Below are positions 16,972-25,625 of a DNA stretch of 64,000 nucleotides, piece by piece. This DNA comes from UBA10649 sp963842725 (GTDB lineage: Bacteria; Actinomycetota; Actinomycetes; S36-B12). The stretch is from NCBI GenBank assembly GCA_963842725.1, contig CAWJHN010000003.1, positions 457,014 through 521,013 of the forward strand, read 5' to 3'. A program made the position numbers and the translations under genes. The notes under the pieces are model-generated. The model worked only from the letters and a program-made list of their open reading frames with translations, did no database searches and was not told the DNA's origin. Every line of letters begins with the position of its first letter. The first letter of the stretch is position 1.

Positions 16972-17027
16972 GCCACGTGACGGACCGAGGAATGAGCGAA
17001 GCGAGTCCCGGAGGGGCGGCACGATGA
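16968..17027 (+). CDS. mini-ORF 3 in the purB-purC repeat (19 codons)
   Basis: Encodes MSHVTDRGMSEASPGGAAR. Its TGA overlaps the purC ATG (ATGA at 17024), completing an unbroken relay from purB to purC. Same caveats as mini-ORF 1. Confidence 0.3.
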   Translation: MSHVTDRGMSEASPGGAAR

Positions 17028-17929
17028 GCACGCACCAGACGGCACCCCCGGACTACGGCCTGCCCGCCGAGTACCAGCACATCTACTCGGGGAAGGTGCG
17101 CGACCTGTACCGAACGCCGGACGACCGACTGCTGTTCGTCGCGAGCGATCGCATCTCGGCCTATGACTGGGTCCTGCCGACGACGATCCCGGACAAGGGC
17201 CGCATCCTGACCGCGCTGTCGAAGTGGTGGTTCGCCCGACTCGAGGGGGTGGTGCCGAACCACGTCTCGTCCGGCCGGATCCCGAAGGCGGTCGCCGGGC
17301 GGGCGATGGTGTGCGAGCGGCTGGAGATGATCCCCATCGAGTGCGTGGTGCGCGGCTATCTCGCGGGATCGGGCCTGACCGACTACCTGGCCACCGGGTC
17401 GATCTGCGGCAACGGGCTGCCGCCGGGACTCAAGGACGGGTCCGAGCTGCCCAAGCACCTGTTCACCCCGGCGACCAAGGCTGCGCTGGGCGAGCACGAC
17501 GAGAACGTGACCTACGACGAGGTCATCGTGGCGGTGGGGCAGGAGGAGGCACAGGAGCTCAAGCGCATGTCGCTCGCGGTGTACGAGGTCGCCCACGACA
17601 TCGCCCGCGAGCGCGGCCTGATCCTGGCCGACACGAAGTTCGAGTTCGGCGTCGCGCGGTCCGGCAAGCACACGAACCGCATCGTCCTCGCCGACGAGGT
17701 CCTGACGCCCGACTCCTCGCGCTACTGGCTGCTCGAGGCCTGGCAGCCCGGCGGACCGCAGCCGTCGTTCGACAAGCAGTTCGTGCGCGACTGGCTGACG
17801 TCTCCCGAGTCGGGCTGGGACCGCACGTCGAACCTCCCGCCGCCGCCGCTTCCGGACGACGTCGTCGAGCGCACGCGCGCCAAGTACGTGGAGGCGTACG
17901 AGCGACTGACCGGGGAGCCTTTCGCGTGA
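17024..17929 (+). CDS. purC: SAICAR synthetase
   Basis: ATP-dependent condensation of CAIR with aspartate. 301 residues, the longer PurC form. Motifs: IYSGKVRDLYRTPDDRLLFV, the substrate-binding ASDRISAYDWVLPTTIPDKG, ECVVRGYLAGSG and ILADTKFEFG near the C-terminus. The ATG lies in repeat copy 3 behind GGAGG. The TGA overlaps the galE GTG. Part of purD-purB-purC. Confidence 0.96.
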   Translation: MSTHQTAPPDYGLPAEYQHIYSGKVRDLYRTPDDRLLFVASDRISAYDWVLPTTIPDKGRILTALSKWWFARLEGVVPNHVSSGRIPKAVAGRAMVCERLEMIPIECVVRGYLAGSGLTDYLATGSICGNGLPPGLKDGSELPKHLFTPATKAALGEHDENVTYDEVIVAVGQEEAQELKRMSLAVYEVAHDIARERGLILADTKFEFGVARSGKHTNRIVLADEVLTPDSSRYWLLEAWQPGGPQPSFDKQFVRDWLTSPESGWDRTSNLPPPPLPDDVVERTRAKYVEAYERLTGEPFA

Positions 17930-18891
17930 CCGCGTGGCTGGTGACCGGCGGTGCCGGCTACATCGGGTCGCACGTGGTGCGGGCGCTGCTCGACAGCGGC
18001 CGCGACGTGGTCGTCTATGACGACTTCTCGGCCGGGCTGGACCGCCGCGTCCCGGCTGGGGTGCCGGTCGTGCGGGCCGACGTGCACGACCGCGAGGCCC
18101 TGGCCACGGCCTTCGCCGACCACCGGATCGACGGGGTCGTGCACCTGGCCGCCAAGAAGGCGGCGGGCGAGTCCGTCGACATGCCGCTCTACTACTACCG
18201 CGAGAACGTCGACGGCCTCCTGTCGCTGCTCGAGGCCATGCAGGAGGCGGGCGTCCTGCGTCTGGTGTACTCGTCGTCGGCTGCCGTCTACGGCACGCCC
18301 GACTCCAATCCGGTCACCGAGGATGCGCACCTCTCGCCGGAGTCTCCGTACGGTGAGACGAAGGTGGCGGGGGAGTGGCTGGCGCGCGGCTCGGGAGTGG
18401 CCTGGGGCCTGTCGTGGGCGGCGCTGCGCTACTTCAACGTCGCCGGCGCCGGTGGCGACGACCTGGGCGACAGCAGCGTCAACAACCTGATCCCGATGGT
18501 GTTCGCCGCGCTCGAGCGGGGCGATCGGCCGAGGGTGTTCGGCGACGACTACCCGACTCCGGACGGCACCTGCGTCCGCGACTACATCCACGTGGCCGAT
18601 CTCGCGGTGGCGCATGTGGAGGCGGCGGCGCGCTGCGAGTCCGGAGTGCGCGCGGACGTCTACAACGTCGGCCGCGGTGTCGGATCGTCGGTGCGCGAGG
18701 TGATGGACCAGATCTCCCGGACCGTCGGCGCGGACGTGGACGCCGAGGTGGTGAGCCGGCGCCCGGGCGACCCCCCGGCGACGTTCGCCGCGACGGACCG
18801 CATCGAGCGCGAGCTGGGCTGGCGTGCCACGTGCGACCTGTCCGACATGGTGGGCTCGGCCTGGTCGGCCTGGCAGGCGACCCGGGTCTAG
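17926..18891 (+). CDS. galE: UDP-glucose 4-epimerase family (extended SDR)
   Basis: A 321-residue extended SDR. NAD-binding TGGAGYIGSH at the N-terminus, then VVVYDDFSAG, HLAAKKAAGESVDMP, YSSSAAVYGTP, catalytic YGETK and LRYFNVAGA, all characteristic of GalE. TCVRDYIHVADLA is also conserved. It interconverts UDP-glucose and UDP-galactose, feeding cell-envelope polysaccharides; related epimerases of other UDP-sugars cannot be excluded. GTG 17926 overlaps the purC stop, an unusual partner for a purine gene. Confidence 0.88.
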   Translation: MTAWLVTGGAGYIGSHVVRALLDSGRDVVVYDDFSAGLDRRVPAGVPVVRADVHDREALATAFADHRIDGVVHLAAKKAAGESVDMPLYYYRENVDGLLSLLEAMQEAGVLRLVYSSSAAVYGTPDSNPVTEDAHLSPESPYGETKVAGEWLARGSGVAWGLSWAALRYFNVAGAGGDDLGDSSVNNLIPMVFAALERGDRPRVFGDDYPTPDGTCVRDYIHVADLAVAHVEAAARCESGVRADVYNVGRGVGSSVREVMDQISRTVGADVDAEVVSRRPGDPPATFAATDRIERELGWRATCDLSDMVGSAWSAWQATRV

Positions 18892-18929
18892 CCGGCGTCG
18901 GTGGCCCGGGCCCTCCCGAGTGCCTTCCC

Positions 18930-19394
18930 CTACTGGGCCCGCGTCTCGACCCGGAAGACGGGAATGGGCCGGCCGGCGTTGCGCTCGTACATGCGGTACG
19001 ACGACCACATGCGTGCCAGCTGCTCGTAGAGGTCGTCGCGCTCGGTGCCGGTGACCTCGGTGAAGGTGGCGGGACTGCTCACGCCGTCGATCTCGATCGT
19101 CCCCTCCGGGTGCGCGCGGACGTTGAACACCCACCCCGGAACGGCCGACTGGCCGGCGTTGGATCCCGTGACGACCCACGGCTTGGCGGGGTCGTCGTCC
19201 TCGTGCACGGCGAGCAGCGGAGTCCGACGCCACTCGCCCGACTTGCGCCCGAGGGTGGTGATCCAGACGACCTGCTGCCCGCCGGGGAACCGGCGGCCGA
19301 GCCGTCCGCCGCTGGCGCGATGGAGGATCCGGTGACCGCGGGTCGTGGTGCGCAGGACGGTCCCCCAGACCAGGTCGTAGCCACGGTTGCCCAC
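18930..19394 (-). CDS. DUF385 nitroreductase/F420H2-dependent oxidoreductase (Ddn-like)
   Basis: A 154-residue split-beta-barrel protein of the deazaflavin (F420)-dependent nitroreductase family. The signature is TTLGRKSGEWRRTPLLAV; GSNAGQSAVPGWVFNVRAHP is the conserved core and YRMYERNAGRPIPVF the typical end. Family members use F420H2 to reduce quinones and other substrates, so the host probably makes F420. GTG 19394 follows a minus-strand TAGCGT (19401-19406) by 6 nt. Convergent with galE, divergent from purS. Confidence 0.88.
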   Translation of the reverse strand: MGNRGYDLVWGTVLRTTTRGHRILHRASGGRLGRRFPGGQQVVWITTLGRKSGEWRRTPLLAVHEDDDPAKPWVVTGSNAGQSAVPGWVFNVRAHPEGTIEIDGVSSPATFTEVTGTERDDLYEQLARMWSSYRMYERNAGRPIPVFRVETRAQ

Positions 19395-19489
19395 GCCCGG
19401 ACGCTATCGGGTCGCTGTCGGTCGGGCGATAGGGTTGGGGCACTTCCCCAGCGGCCCTGCCTTTTCACCCTCGCACCCCAGGAGCGCCC

Positions 19490-19750
19490 GTGGCCCGCGT
19501 CATCGTCGACGTCATGCTCAAGCCGGAGATCCTCGACCCGCAGGGCCGGGCCGTCCAGGGGGCCCTGGGCCGCCTCGGGCTGAACGGCGTCGTCGACGTC
19601 CGGCAGGGCAAGCAGTTCGTCATCGACATCGAGGGCGAGCTCGAGGGCGAGCGCCTCGAGCTGATGCACCGACTCGCCGAGGAGCTCCTGAGCAACCCGG
19701 TCATCGAGGACTACGCGATGCGCGTGGTCGGCGACGGCGGCGCCGCATGA
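19490..19750 (+). CDS. purS: FGAM synthase subunit PurS
   Basis: An 86-residue accessory subunit of the PurS/PurQ/PurL complex; it stabilises the complex and helps channel ammonia. Typical features: VIVDVMLKPEILDPQGRAVQ, LGRLGLNGVVDVRQGKQF and ELLSNPVIEDYAM. GTG start with AGGAG 7 nt upstream. The stop overlaps the purQ ATG (ATGA). Confidence 0.93.
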   Translation: MARVIVDVMLKPEILDPQGRAVQGALGRLGLNGVVDVRQGKQFVIDIEGELEGERLELMHRLAEELLSNPVIEDYAMRVVGDGGAA

Positions 19751-20427
19751 GCCCTCGGGTCGGCGTGGTCACGTTCCCGGGATCGCTCGACGACCGCGAC
19801 GCCGCACGGGCCATCCGGTTCGCCGGGGGCGAGTCCGTCGCGCTGTGGCACGGCGACGACGACCTCAAGGGGGTCGACGCGGTGGTGCTGCCGGGCGGAT
19901 TCTCGTACGGCGACTACCTGCGCTGCGGAGCGATCGCGCGGTTCGCGCCGGTCATGCACTCCATCGTCGACGCGGCCGGTGGCGGGCTGCCGGTCCTGGG
20001 CATCTGCAACGGGTTCCAGATCCTGTGCGAGTCGCACCTGCTGCCCGGTGCCCTGACGCGCAACGACAGCCTGCACTTCATCTGCCGCGATCAGCGGCTG
20101 CGCATCGAGGACACGACGTCGATGTGGACCGGCGACTACGAGTCGGGCGACGAGATCGTGATCCCCCTCAAGAACGGCGAGGGCGGCTACGTCGCGGACG
20201 AGGCGACGCTCGACATGCTCGAGGGCGAGGGGCGCGTGGTCGCCCGGTACCTCGGGCTCAACCCCAACGGCAGCCGTCGCGACATCGCCGGGATCCGCAA
20301 CGAGCGCGGCAACGTGGTCGGGCTCATGCCGCACCCCGAGCACGCCGTCGAGGACCTGACCGGGCCGTCCACCGACGGACTCGCGTTCTTCACGAGCGTC
20401 CTCAACGCCCTGGTTGGTGCAGCATGA
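19747..20427 (+). CDS. purQ: FGAM synthase glutaminase subunit PurQ
   Basis: A 226-residue class I glutamine amidotransferase that delivers ammonia to PurL. The catalytic Cys lies in LGICNGFQIL; the His-Glu pair is in GLMPHPEHAVED. The N-terminal VGVVTFPGSLDDRDAARAI and LPGGFSYGDYLRCGAIA are diagnostic of PurQ. Both ends overlap neighbours by 4 nt (purS, purL), indicating tight translational coupling for equal subunit amounts. Confidence 0.95.
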   Translation: MSPRVGVVTFPGSLDDRDAARAIRFAGGESVALWHGDDDLKGVDAVVLPGGFSYGDYLRCGAIARFAPVMHSIVDAAGGGLPVLGICNGFQILCESHLLPGALTRNDSLHFICRDQRLRIEDTTSMWTGDYESGDEIVIPLKNGEGGYVADEATLDMLEGEGRVVARYLGLNPNGSRRDIAGIRNERGNVVGLMPHPEHAVEDLTGPSTDGLAFFTSVLNALVGAA

Positions 20428-22709
20428 GCGACACCGTCACCAACGCGGCGCAGAGCCCCGACCAGGAGCAGCCGTTCGCCGAGCTGGGCCTGAAGGAGGA
20501 TGAGTACCAGCGCATTCGCGACATCCTCGGTCGGCGACCGACCAGCTCCGAGCTGGCGATGTACTCGGTGATGTGGAGCGAGCACTGCTCGTACAAGTCG
20601 AGCAAGGTGCACCTCAAGCAGTTCGGCGACAAGAAGCCGGTCACCGACACCCTCCTCGTCGGCATCGGCGAGAACGCCGGCGTTGTCGACATCGGCGACG
20701 GATGGGCGGTGACCTTCAAGGTCGAGAGCCACAACCATCCCTCGTACGTCGAGCCGTACCAGGGGGCGGCCACCGGGGTCGGCGGCATCGTCCGCGACAT
20801 CCTCTCCATGGGCGCGCGTCCGCTGGCGGTCATGGACCCGCTGCGCTTCGGACCGCTCGACGCCCCGGACACCCGGCGCGTCCTGCCGGGCATCGTCGCG
20901 GGGGTGGGCGGGTACGGCAACTGCCTCGGCCTGCCGAACATCGGCGGCGAGGTCGTCTTCGACGAGTCCTACGCGGGCAATCCACTGGTGAACGCCCTCT
21001 GCGTGGGTGCCATGCGGCACGAGGACATCCACCTCGCCAGCGCCAGGGGCGTGGGCAACCTGGTCGTCCTGTACGGCGCGCGGACCGGCGGCGACGGCAT
21101 CGGCGGTGTCTCGGTGCTGGCCTCCGAGACGTTCAGCGAGGGCGGCCCCACGAAGCGGCCCAGCGTGCAGGTGGGCGACCCGTTCATGGAGAAGCTCCTG
21201 ATCGAGGCGACCCTCGAGGTGCTGCATGCCGGGCTCGTCGAGGGCATCCAGGACCTCGGTGGTGCCGGCATCTCGTGCGCCACCAGCGAGCTCGCCTCCA
21301 ACGGCGAGGGCGGCATGCATGTGTGGCTGGATCGCGTGCTGCTGCGCGACGAGTCGCTGTCGCCGGAGGAGATCCTGATGAGCGAGTCCCAGGAGCGCAT
21401 GTGCGCGATCGTGACTCCGGGCAACCTCGACCCGTTCCTGGCACTGTGCCGCAAGTGGGACGTCGAGGCCGTGGTCATCGGCGAGGTCACCGACACTGGA
21501 CGGCTGACGGTCGACTGGCACGGCGAGCGCATCGTCGACGTTCCCCCGCGGACCGTCGCGCATGAGGGTCCGGTCTACGACCGTCCGTACCACCGGCCGG
21601 AGTGGCAGGACGCCCTGCAGGCCGACGTTCCCGACGACCTCGCCCGCCCCACGACCCCCGAAGAGCTGCGCGCCACCCTGATGACGATGGTGGCCGCCCC
21701 GAACCTGGCGTCCAAGACGTGGGTCACGTCCCAGTACGACCGCTACGTCCTCGGCAACACCGTTCTCGCGCAGCCGGACGACGCCGGCATGATCAGGATC
21801 GATGAGGAGACGGGCCGCGGGGTGGCCCTGTCCACCGACTGCAACGGCCGATTCGCCAAGCTCGACCCGTACGCCGGCGCTCAGCTCGCCCTGGCCGAGA
21901 GCTACCGCAACGTGGTGGCGTCGGGAGCGGTGCCGCTGGCCGTGACCAACTGCCTCAACTTCGGCTCGCCGGAGGACCCTGAGGTGATGTGGCAGTTCGC
22001 GCAGGCCACCACCGGTCTCGCCGATGGCTGCCTCGAGCTCGGCATCCCGGTGACCGGCGGCAACGTCTCCTTCTACAACCAGACCGGCGGCACGCCGATC
22101 CTGCCGACCCCGGTCGTGGGCGTCCTGGGCGTCATCGACGACGTCGAGCGCCGAACGCCGATGGCCTGGGGCCCGGACGGCGAGCTCATCTACGTGCTCG
22201 GAGACACGAAGGACGAGTTCGCGGGCAGCGAGTGGGCCCACCACGTGCACGGTCACCTCGGCGGGCTGCCGCCGCGCGTCGACCTGGCGCGTGAGCGGCT
22301 GCTGGGCGAGATCCTCGTGGCCGGGTCGCGCGACGGCATGCTGAGTGCGGCGCATGACGTGTCGGACGGGGGCGTGGCCCAGTCGCTCGTCGAGATGGCC
22401 CTGCGCTCCGGAGTGGGCGCCCGCTGCTGGGTCGCCGACGGCCTCGATCCGTTCACGTTCCTGTTCAGCGAGTCGACCGGACGGGCCGTGGTGGTCGTGC
22501 CGAGGACCGAGGAGCTCCGCTTCACGGAGATGTGCGCGGCCCGGCAGCTGCCGGCCCAGCGCATCGGGGTCGTCGACTCAGGTCTCGGCGTCGACGCCGG
22601 CTTCGAGCCGGGCACGCAGGTCCTGGTGGTCTCCGACCTGTTCACCGTGACCATCGACGAGCTGCGCGCGGCGCACGACGCGACGCTGCCGCGCATCCTG
22701 CAGGCGTGA
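20424..22709 (+). CDS. purL: FGAM synthase large subunit PurL (small form)
   Basis: ATP- and glutamine-dependent conversion of FGAR to FGAM. 761 residues, the short form that needs PurS and PurQ. Motifs: YSVMWSEHCSYKSSKVHLK near the N-terminus, KVESHNHPSYVEPYQGAATG, GARPLAVMDPLRFG, DLGGAGISCATSE, and a second AIRS-like half with VTGGNVSFYNQT and AAHDVSDGGVAQSL. ATG overlaps the purQ stop. Confidence 0.96.
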   Translation: MSDTVTNAAQSPDQEQPFAELGLKEDEYQRIRDILGRRPTSSELAMYSVMWSEHCSYKSSKVHLKQFGDKKPVTDTLLVGIGENAGVVDIGDGWAVTFKVESHNHPSYVEPYQGAATGVGGIVRDILSMGARPLAVMDPLRFGPLDAPDTRRVLPGIVAGVGGYGNCLGLPNIGGEVVFDESYAGNPLVNALCVGAMRHEDIHLASARGVGNLVVLYGARTGGDGIGGVSVLASETFSEGGPTKRPSVQVGDPFMEKLLIEATLEVLHAGLVEGIQDLGGAGISCATSELASNGEGGMHVWLDRVLLRDESLSPEEILMSESQERMCAIVTPGNLDPFLALCRKWDVEAVVIGEVTDTGRLTVDWHGERIVDVPPRTVAHEGPVYDRPYHRPEWQDALQADVPDDLARPTTPEELRATLMTMVAAPNLASKTWVTSQYDRYVLGNTVLAQPDDAGMIRIDEETGRGVALSTDCNGRFAKLDPYAGAQLALAESYRNVVASGAVPLAVTNCLNFGSPEDPEVMWQFAQATTGLADGCLELGIPVTGGNVSFYNQTGGTPILPTPVVGVLGVIDDVERRTPMAWGPDGELIYVLGDTKDEFAGSEWAHHVHGHLGGLPPRVDLARERLLGEILVAGSRDGMLSAAHDVSDGGVAQSLVEMALRSGVGARCWVADGLDPFTFLFSESTGRAVVVVPRTEELRFTEMCAARQLPAQRIGVVDSGLGVDAGFEPGTQVLVVSDLFTVTIDELRAAHDATLPRILQA

Positions 22710-22728
22710 GGCCCGGGGCCGCGGCGCC

Positions 22729-23085
22729 ATGAGCGGGGTCCCGCCCGAGGTGGTGGCGGTGCTCGGCGCCTACTCAGGCGGTCGTGGGCCGGATCGCGTC
22801 GCGGAGAAGGCGGCTGTGAAGGCCGTTCTGGGCATGCTCGAGCAGCTGGCTCCCGGTCGCAGCGTCGAGGTGCGCATCCCGCCGTATGCGGCGGTCCAGA
22901 TCGTGGCGGGCACGACGCACCGACGCGGCACCCCCTCCGCCGTGGTCGAGACCGACGCACGGACCCTCCTCGAGCTCGCCGCGGGGAGTCGGCGATGGGC
23001 CGACGCCGAGGCCGACGGCAGCGTGCGGGCCAGCGGCGCGCGGTCGGACCTGGCCTGGCTGTTTCCGCTGTTTACCCCCCGGTAA
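22729..23085 (+). CDS. sterol-carrier-like protein of the purL neighbourhood
   Basis: A 118-residue protein of the actinobacterial sterol-carrier-family group usually found beside purL. Conserved segments are VEVRIPPYAAVQIVAG, HRRGTPSAVVETDARTLLEL and WADAEADGSVRASGARSDL. The resemblance to maleylpyruvate isomerase/mycothiol-dependent protein C-terminal (SCP2-like) domains suggests binding of a hydrophobic ligand, but no function is established. Its stop lies inside the terminator-like hairpin that closes the purSQL transcript. Confidence 0.8.
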   Translation: MSGVPPEVVAVLGAYSGGRGPDRVAEKAAVKAVLGMLEQLAPGRSVEVRIPPYAAVQIVAGTTHRRGTPSAVVETDARTLLELAAGSRRWADAEADGSVRASGARSDLAWLFPLFTPR

Positions 23086-23094
23086 CAGCGGAAA
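23062..23094 (+). terminator. hairpin closing the purSQL-SCP unit
   Basis: TTTCCGCTGTTTACC (23062-23076) pairs with GGTAACAGCGGAAA (23081-23094), one bulged T, 4-nt loop. It overlaps the stop codon of the sterol-carrier-like gene and lacks a good U-tract, so it may be a Rho-independent terminator of the actinobacterial type or an RNA-stabilising hairpin. Confidence 0.55.
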
Positions 23095-23220
23095 GCACCG
23101 CCCGACACACAAAACGGTAACGATTTCGATGGTCAAGGGCAGGCTGGTGTTCTGAAACCGCTGTCAGCGGGTAATCTGCCGGATTCACGCACAGCGGCAC
23201 AGGTGGGAGCTCAGGAAGCC

Positions 23221-24252
23221 ATGGTCGAGCAGTCGGTCGCGATTCGCCTCAGGGGGCTGACGAGGTCGTTCGGCGACGTCCTGGCCGTCAACGGGGTGGA
23301 TCTCGACGTCTACGACGGCGAGTTCCTGACCCTGCTTGGCCCGTCCGGCTCGGGCAAGACCACCGTGCTTCGGATGGTCGCGGGCTTCGAGCGCCCCGAC
23401 GGCGGCACCATCGAACTGGCCGGGGCCGACGTCACCAACACGCCGCCCTATGCCCGCGACGTCAACACCGTCTTCCAGGACTACGCGCTCTTCCCGCACA
23501 TGTCGGTGCAGCGGAACGTCGAGTACGGCCTCAAGGTCAAGAAGGTGCCGGGCGACGAGCGCGCCCGCCGGGCCAAGGAGGCGCTCGAGGCCGTGCGGCT
23601 GTCCGGCTACGGCGACCGGGCACCGTCGCAGCTGTCGGGCGGACAGCGCCAGCGCGTCGCCCTGGCTCGCGCCCTGGTCAACCGTCCCAAGGTGCTCCTG
23701 CTCGACGAGCCGCTCGGCGCCCTGGACCTCAAGCTCAGGGAGCAGATGCAGGTCGAGCTCAAGGAGATCCAGCGCAACGTCGGCATCACCTTCGTCTTCG
23801 TCACGCACGACCAGGACGAGGCCCTGACGATGTCCGACCGGATCGCGGTCTTCAACGAGGGCAACATCGCCCAGCTCGGCACCCCCAGCGAGGTCTACGA
23901 GCACCCGGCCACGCCGTTCGTCGCGGGCTTCGTGGGCACCTCCAACCTGCTCGAGGGCACCGCGGCCGAGGCCGTTCTCGGGCACGGCGGCACCTGGTCC
24001 ATCCGGCCGGAGAAGATCCTCGTGATCGGTCCCGACGACGTCATCGACGACGGGCAGCACGCGGTTCGCGGCACGGTGCGCGAGGTGGTCTACGTGGGCA
24101 TGTCCACGAGATTCGTCGTCGATCTCGCGGTCGGGGGCTCCCTCGTCGCGGTGAAGCAGAACTCCGAGATGTCGACCGACCTGGGCGTGCTACGCGGCCA
24201 GGACGTGCAGTTGGCGTGGGACATGCGCCACGAGTACCGGGTCGGCGAGTAG
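23221..24252 (+). CDS. potA: spermidine/putrescine-type ABC transporter ATP-binding protein
   Basis: A 343-residue ABC ATPase with Walker A GPSGSGKTT, Q-loop VFQDYALFPHMSV, signature LSGGQRQRVALARAL, Walker B VLLLDEPLGALD, H-loop THDQDEA, and a C-terminal TOBE-like domain from about residue 240. It energises the importer formed with the three following genes. ATG 23221 has AGGAAG upstream; a GTG at 23203 is in frame. The substrate class (polyamine) is inferred from the whole operon. Confidence 0.88.
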   Translation: MVEQSVAIRLRGLTRSFGDVLAVNGVDLDVYDGEFLTLLGPSGSGKTTVLRMVAGFERPDGGTIELAGADVTNTPPYARDVNTVFQDYALFPHMSVQRNVEYGLKVKKVPGDERARRAKEALEAVRLSGYGDRAPSQLSGGQRQRVALARALVNRPKVLLLDEPLGALDLKLREQMQVELKEIQRNVGITFVFVTHDQDEALTMSDRIAVFNEGNIAQLGTPSEVYEHPATPFVAGFVGTSNLLEGTAAEAVLGHGGTWSIRPEKILVIGPDDVIDDGQHAVRGTVREVVYVGMSTRFVVDLAVGGSLVAVKQNSEMSTDLGVLRGQDVQLAWDMRHEYRVGE

Positions 24253-24320
24253 CACTGGAGAACGGCACATCCCGTCGTGCGCGCCCGCGCACGGCTTCGC
24301 AACAGAACAGGAGGATGCAG

Positions 24321-25589
24321 GTGCACACCAAGCGTCTGCTCAAGATCGCCGCAGCGGGTACCGCCGCGGCACTGATGCTCGCCGCGTGCGGCGGCAGCAG
24401 CACAGGGGACGAGTCCTCGAGCGCGGCGGCCGGCGAGTCGGCGGCGGCGTCCGAGGCTCCTGCGGCGTCGGAGGCTCCCGCCTCCGAGGCACCCGCGGCG
24501 CCCGGGGGCGAGGCGTACGCCGGCCCCGTCGGCGACGGCGAGGGTCAGGTCAACATCCTCGCGTGGCCCGGCTACGTCGAGGACGGCTCCACGGATCCGG
24601 CCGTCGACTGGGTCACCCCCTTCGAGGAGGCGACCGGCTGCTCGGTCAACCTCAAGACCTTCGGCACGTCGGACGAGGCCGTCAAGCTCGTGCAGGGCGG
24701 TGGCTGGGACGTCGTCTCCGCTTCCGGCGACGCCACCCTGCGCCTGATCTACGGCGACTCGGTTCAGCCGGTCAACACCGACCTCGTGCCGAACTACGCC
24801 GACATCTTCGCCGACCTGAAGATGCAGAAGTTCAACAGCGTCAACGGCGTGGCCTACGGCGTGCCGCATGGTCGCGGCGCGAACCTGATCATGTGGAACA
24901 CCGACAAGGTCACCGAGCCGATCGACTCGTGGGCGCCGACCTTCGAGGCCGACTCGCCCTACGCCGGTGCCGTGACGGCCTACGACTCGCCCATCTTCAT
25001 CGCGGATGCCGCGGTGTACCTGATGGCGACGCAGCCTGACCTGGGCATCACCGATCCGTACGCACTGGACCAGGCGCAGTTCGACGCGGCCATGGCGCTG
25101 CTCGAGCAGCAGAAGGCGCTCGTCAGCGAGTACTGGAGCGACTACACGAAGGCCATCCAGGCGTTCAACTCGGGCACGACCGCCATCGGCACGTCGTGGC
25201 AGGTCATCGTCAACCTGGCCAAGGCCGAGGGCGGCAAGGTCGAGGCCACCAAGGCCAAGGAGGGTGCAACCGGCTGGTCCGACACGTGGATGGTCACCAA
25301 GGACACGCCCAACATCAACTGCTCCTACAAGTGGCTCGACTGGATCGTGTCGCCTGAGGTCAACGCCCAGGTGGCCGAGTGGTTCGGCGAGGCGCCGGCC
25401 AACGAGAAGTCCTGCGCGCTGACCGCCGACAAGGACCACTGCGCGACCTTCCACGCCGGCGACACCGAGTACTGGACGGACGTCTACTACTGGAACACCC
25501 CGACGGCGAACTGCCTCGACGGGCGTACCGACACGCAGTGCGTTCCCTACAGCGAGTGGGCAACGGCGTGGAGCGCCCTGCGCTCCTAG
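24321..25589 (+). CDS. potD: polyamine-type ABC transporter substrate-binding lipoprotein
   Basis: A 422-residue exported lipoprotein: basic N-terminus, hydrophobic core and lipobox LAAC with Cys23, then a Ser/Ala/Glu-rich linker (SSAAAGESAAASEAPAASEA). The mature part begins VNILAWPGYVEDG, the PotD/PotF-type opening, and ends with WATAWSALRS. GTG 24321 is preferred because AGGAGG (24309-24314) sits 6 nt upstream; ATG 24315 would abut it. Several cysteines in the C-terminal third (INCSYK, KSCAL, HCATF, NCLD) are unusual for this family and may form disulfides. Ligand may be a polyamine or related cation. Confidence 0.83.
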   Translation: MHTKRLLKIAAAGTAAALMLAACGGSSTGDESSSAAAGESAAASEAPAASEAPASEAPAAPGGEAYAGPVGDGEGQVNILAWPGYVEDGSTDPAVDWVTPFEEATGCSVNLKTFGTSDEAVKLVQGGGWDVVSASGDATLRLIYGDSVQPVNTDLVPNYADIFADLKMQKFNSVNGVAYGVPHGRGANLIMWNTDKVTEPIDSWAPTFEADSPYAGAVTAYDSPIFIADAAVYLMATQPDLGITDPYALDQAQFDAAMALLEQQKALVSEYWSDYTKAIQAFNSGTTAIGTSWQVIVNLAKAEGGKVEATKAKEGATGWSDTWMVTKDTPNINCSYKWLDWIVSPEVNAQVAEWFGEAPANEKSCALTADKDHCATFHAGDTEYWTDVYYWNTPTANCLDGRTDTQCVPYSEWATAWSALRS

Positions 25590-25625
25590 CTCCACCCGCG
25601 CAGACGAGCACGAAGGAATAGACCA

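Larger units (their letters stand above)
16865..17026 (+). repeat. three tandem 56-bp repeats between purB and purC
   Basis: Copies start at 16865, 16921 and 16977. Each begins GTGACGGACCGAGGAATGAG, contains the mirror-symmetric GAGCGAAGCGAG, then CCCGGAGG and an ATGA. Copies 1 and 2 are identical over the first 50 bp and differ only in the last few bases (AACGGG versus CCAC after ATGA/ATGAG). Copy 3 has GGGGCGGCACGATGAG and its ATG is the purC start. Thus the purC ribosome-binding site and start codon appear in triplicate. The GAGCGAAGCGAG core resembles dispersed intergenic repeats I associate with actinobacterial genomes. Confidence 0.95.

Noticed and set aside
16865..17026. Possible CRISPR array from the three repeats
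   Set aside because: The copies are contiguous, with no unique spacers of regular length and no cas genes.
16868..17045. Minus-strand open frames through the purB-purC repeats (RDSLRSFLGP, RFAHSSVRH strings)
   Set aside because: They are the reverse of the 56-bp repeats, have no own start signals, and extend antisense through purB or purC.
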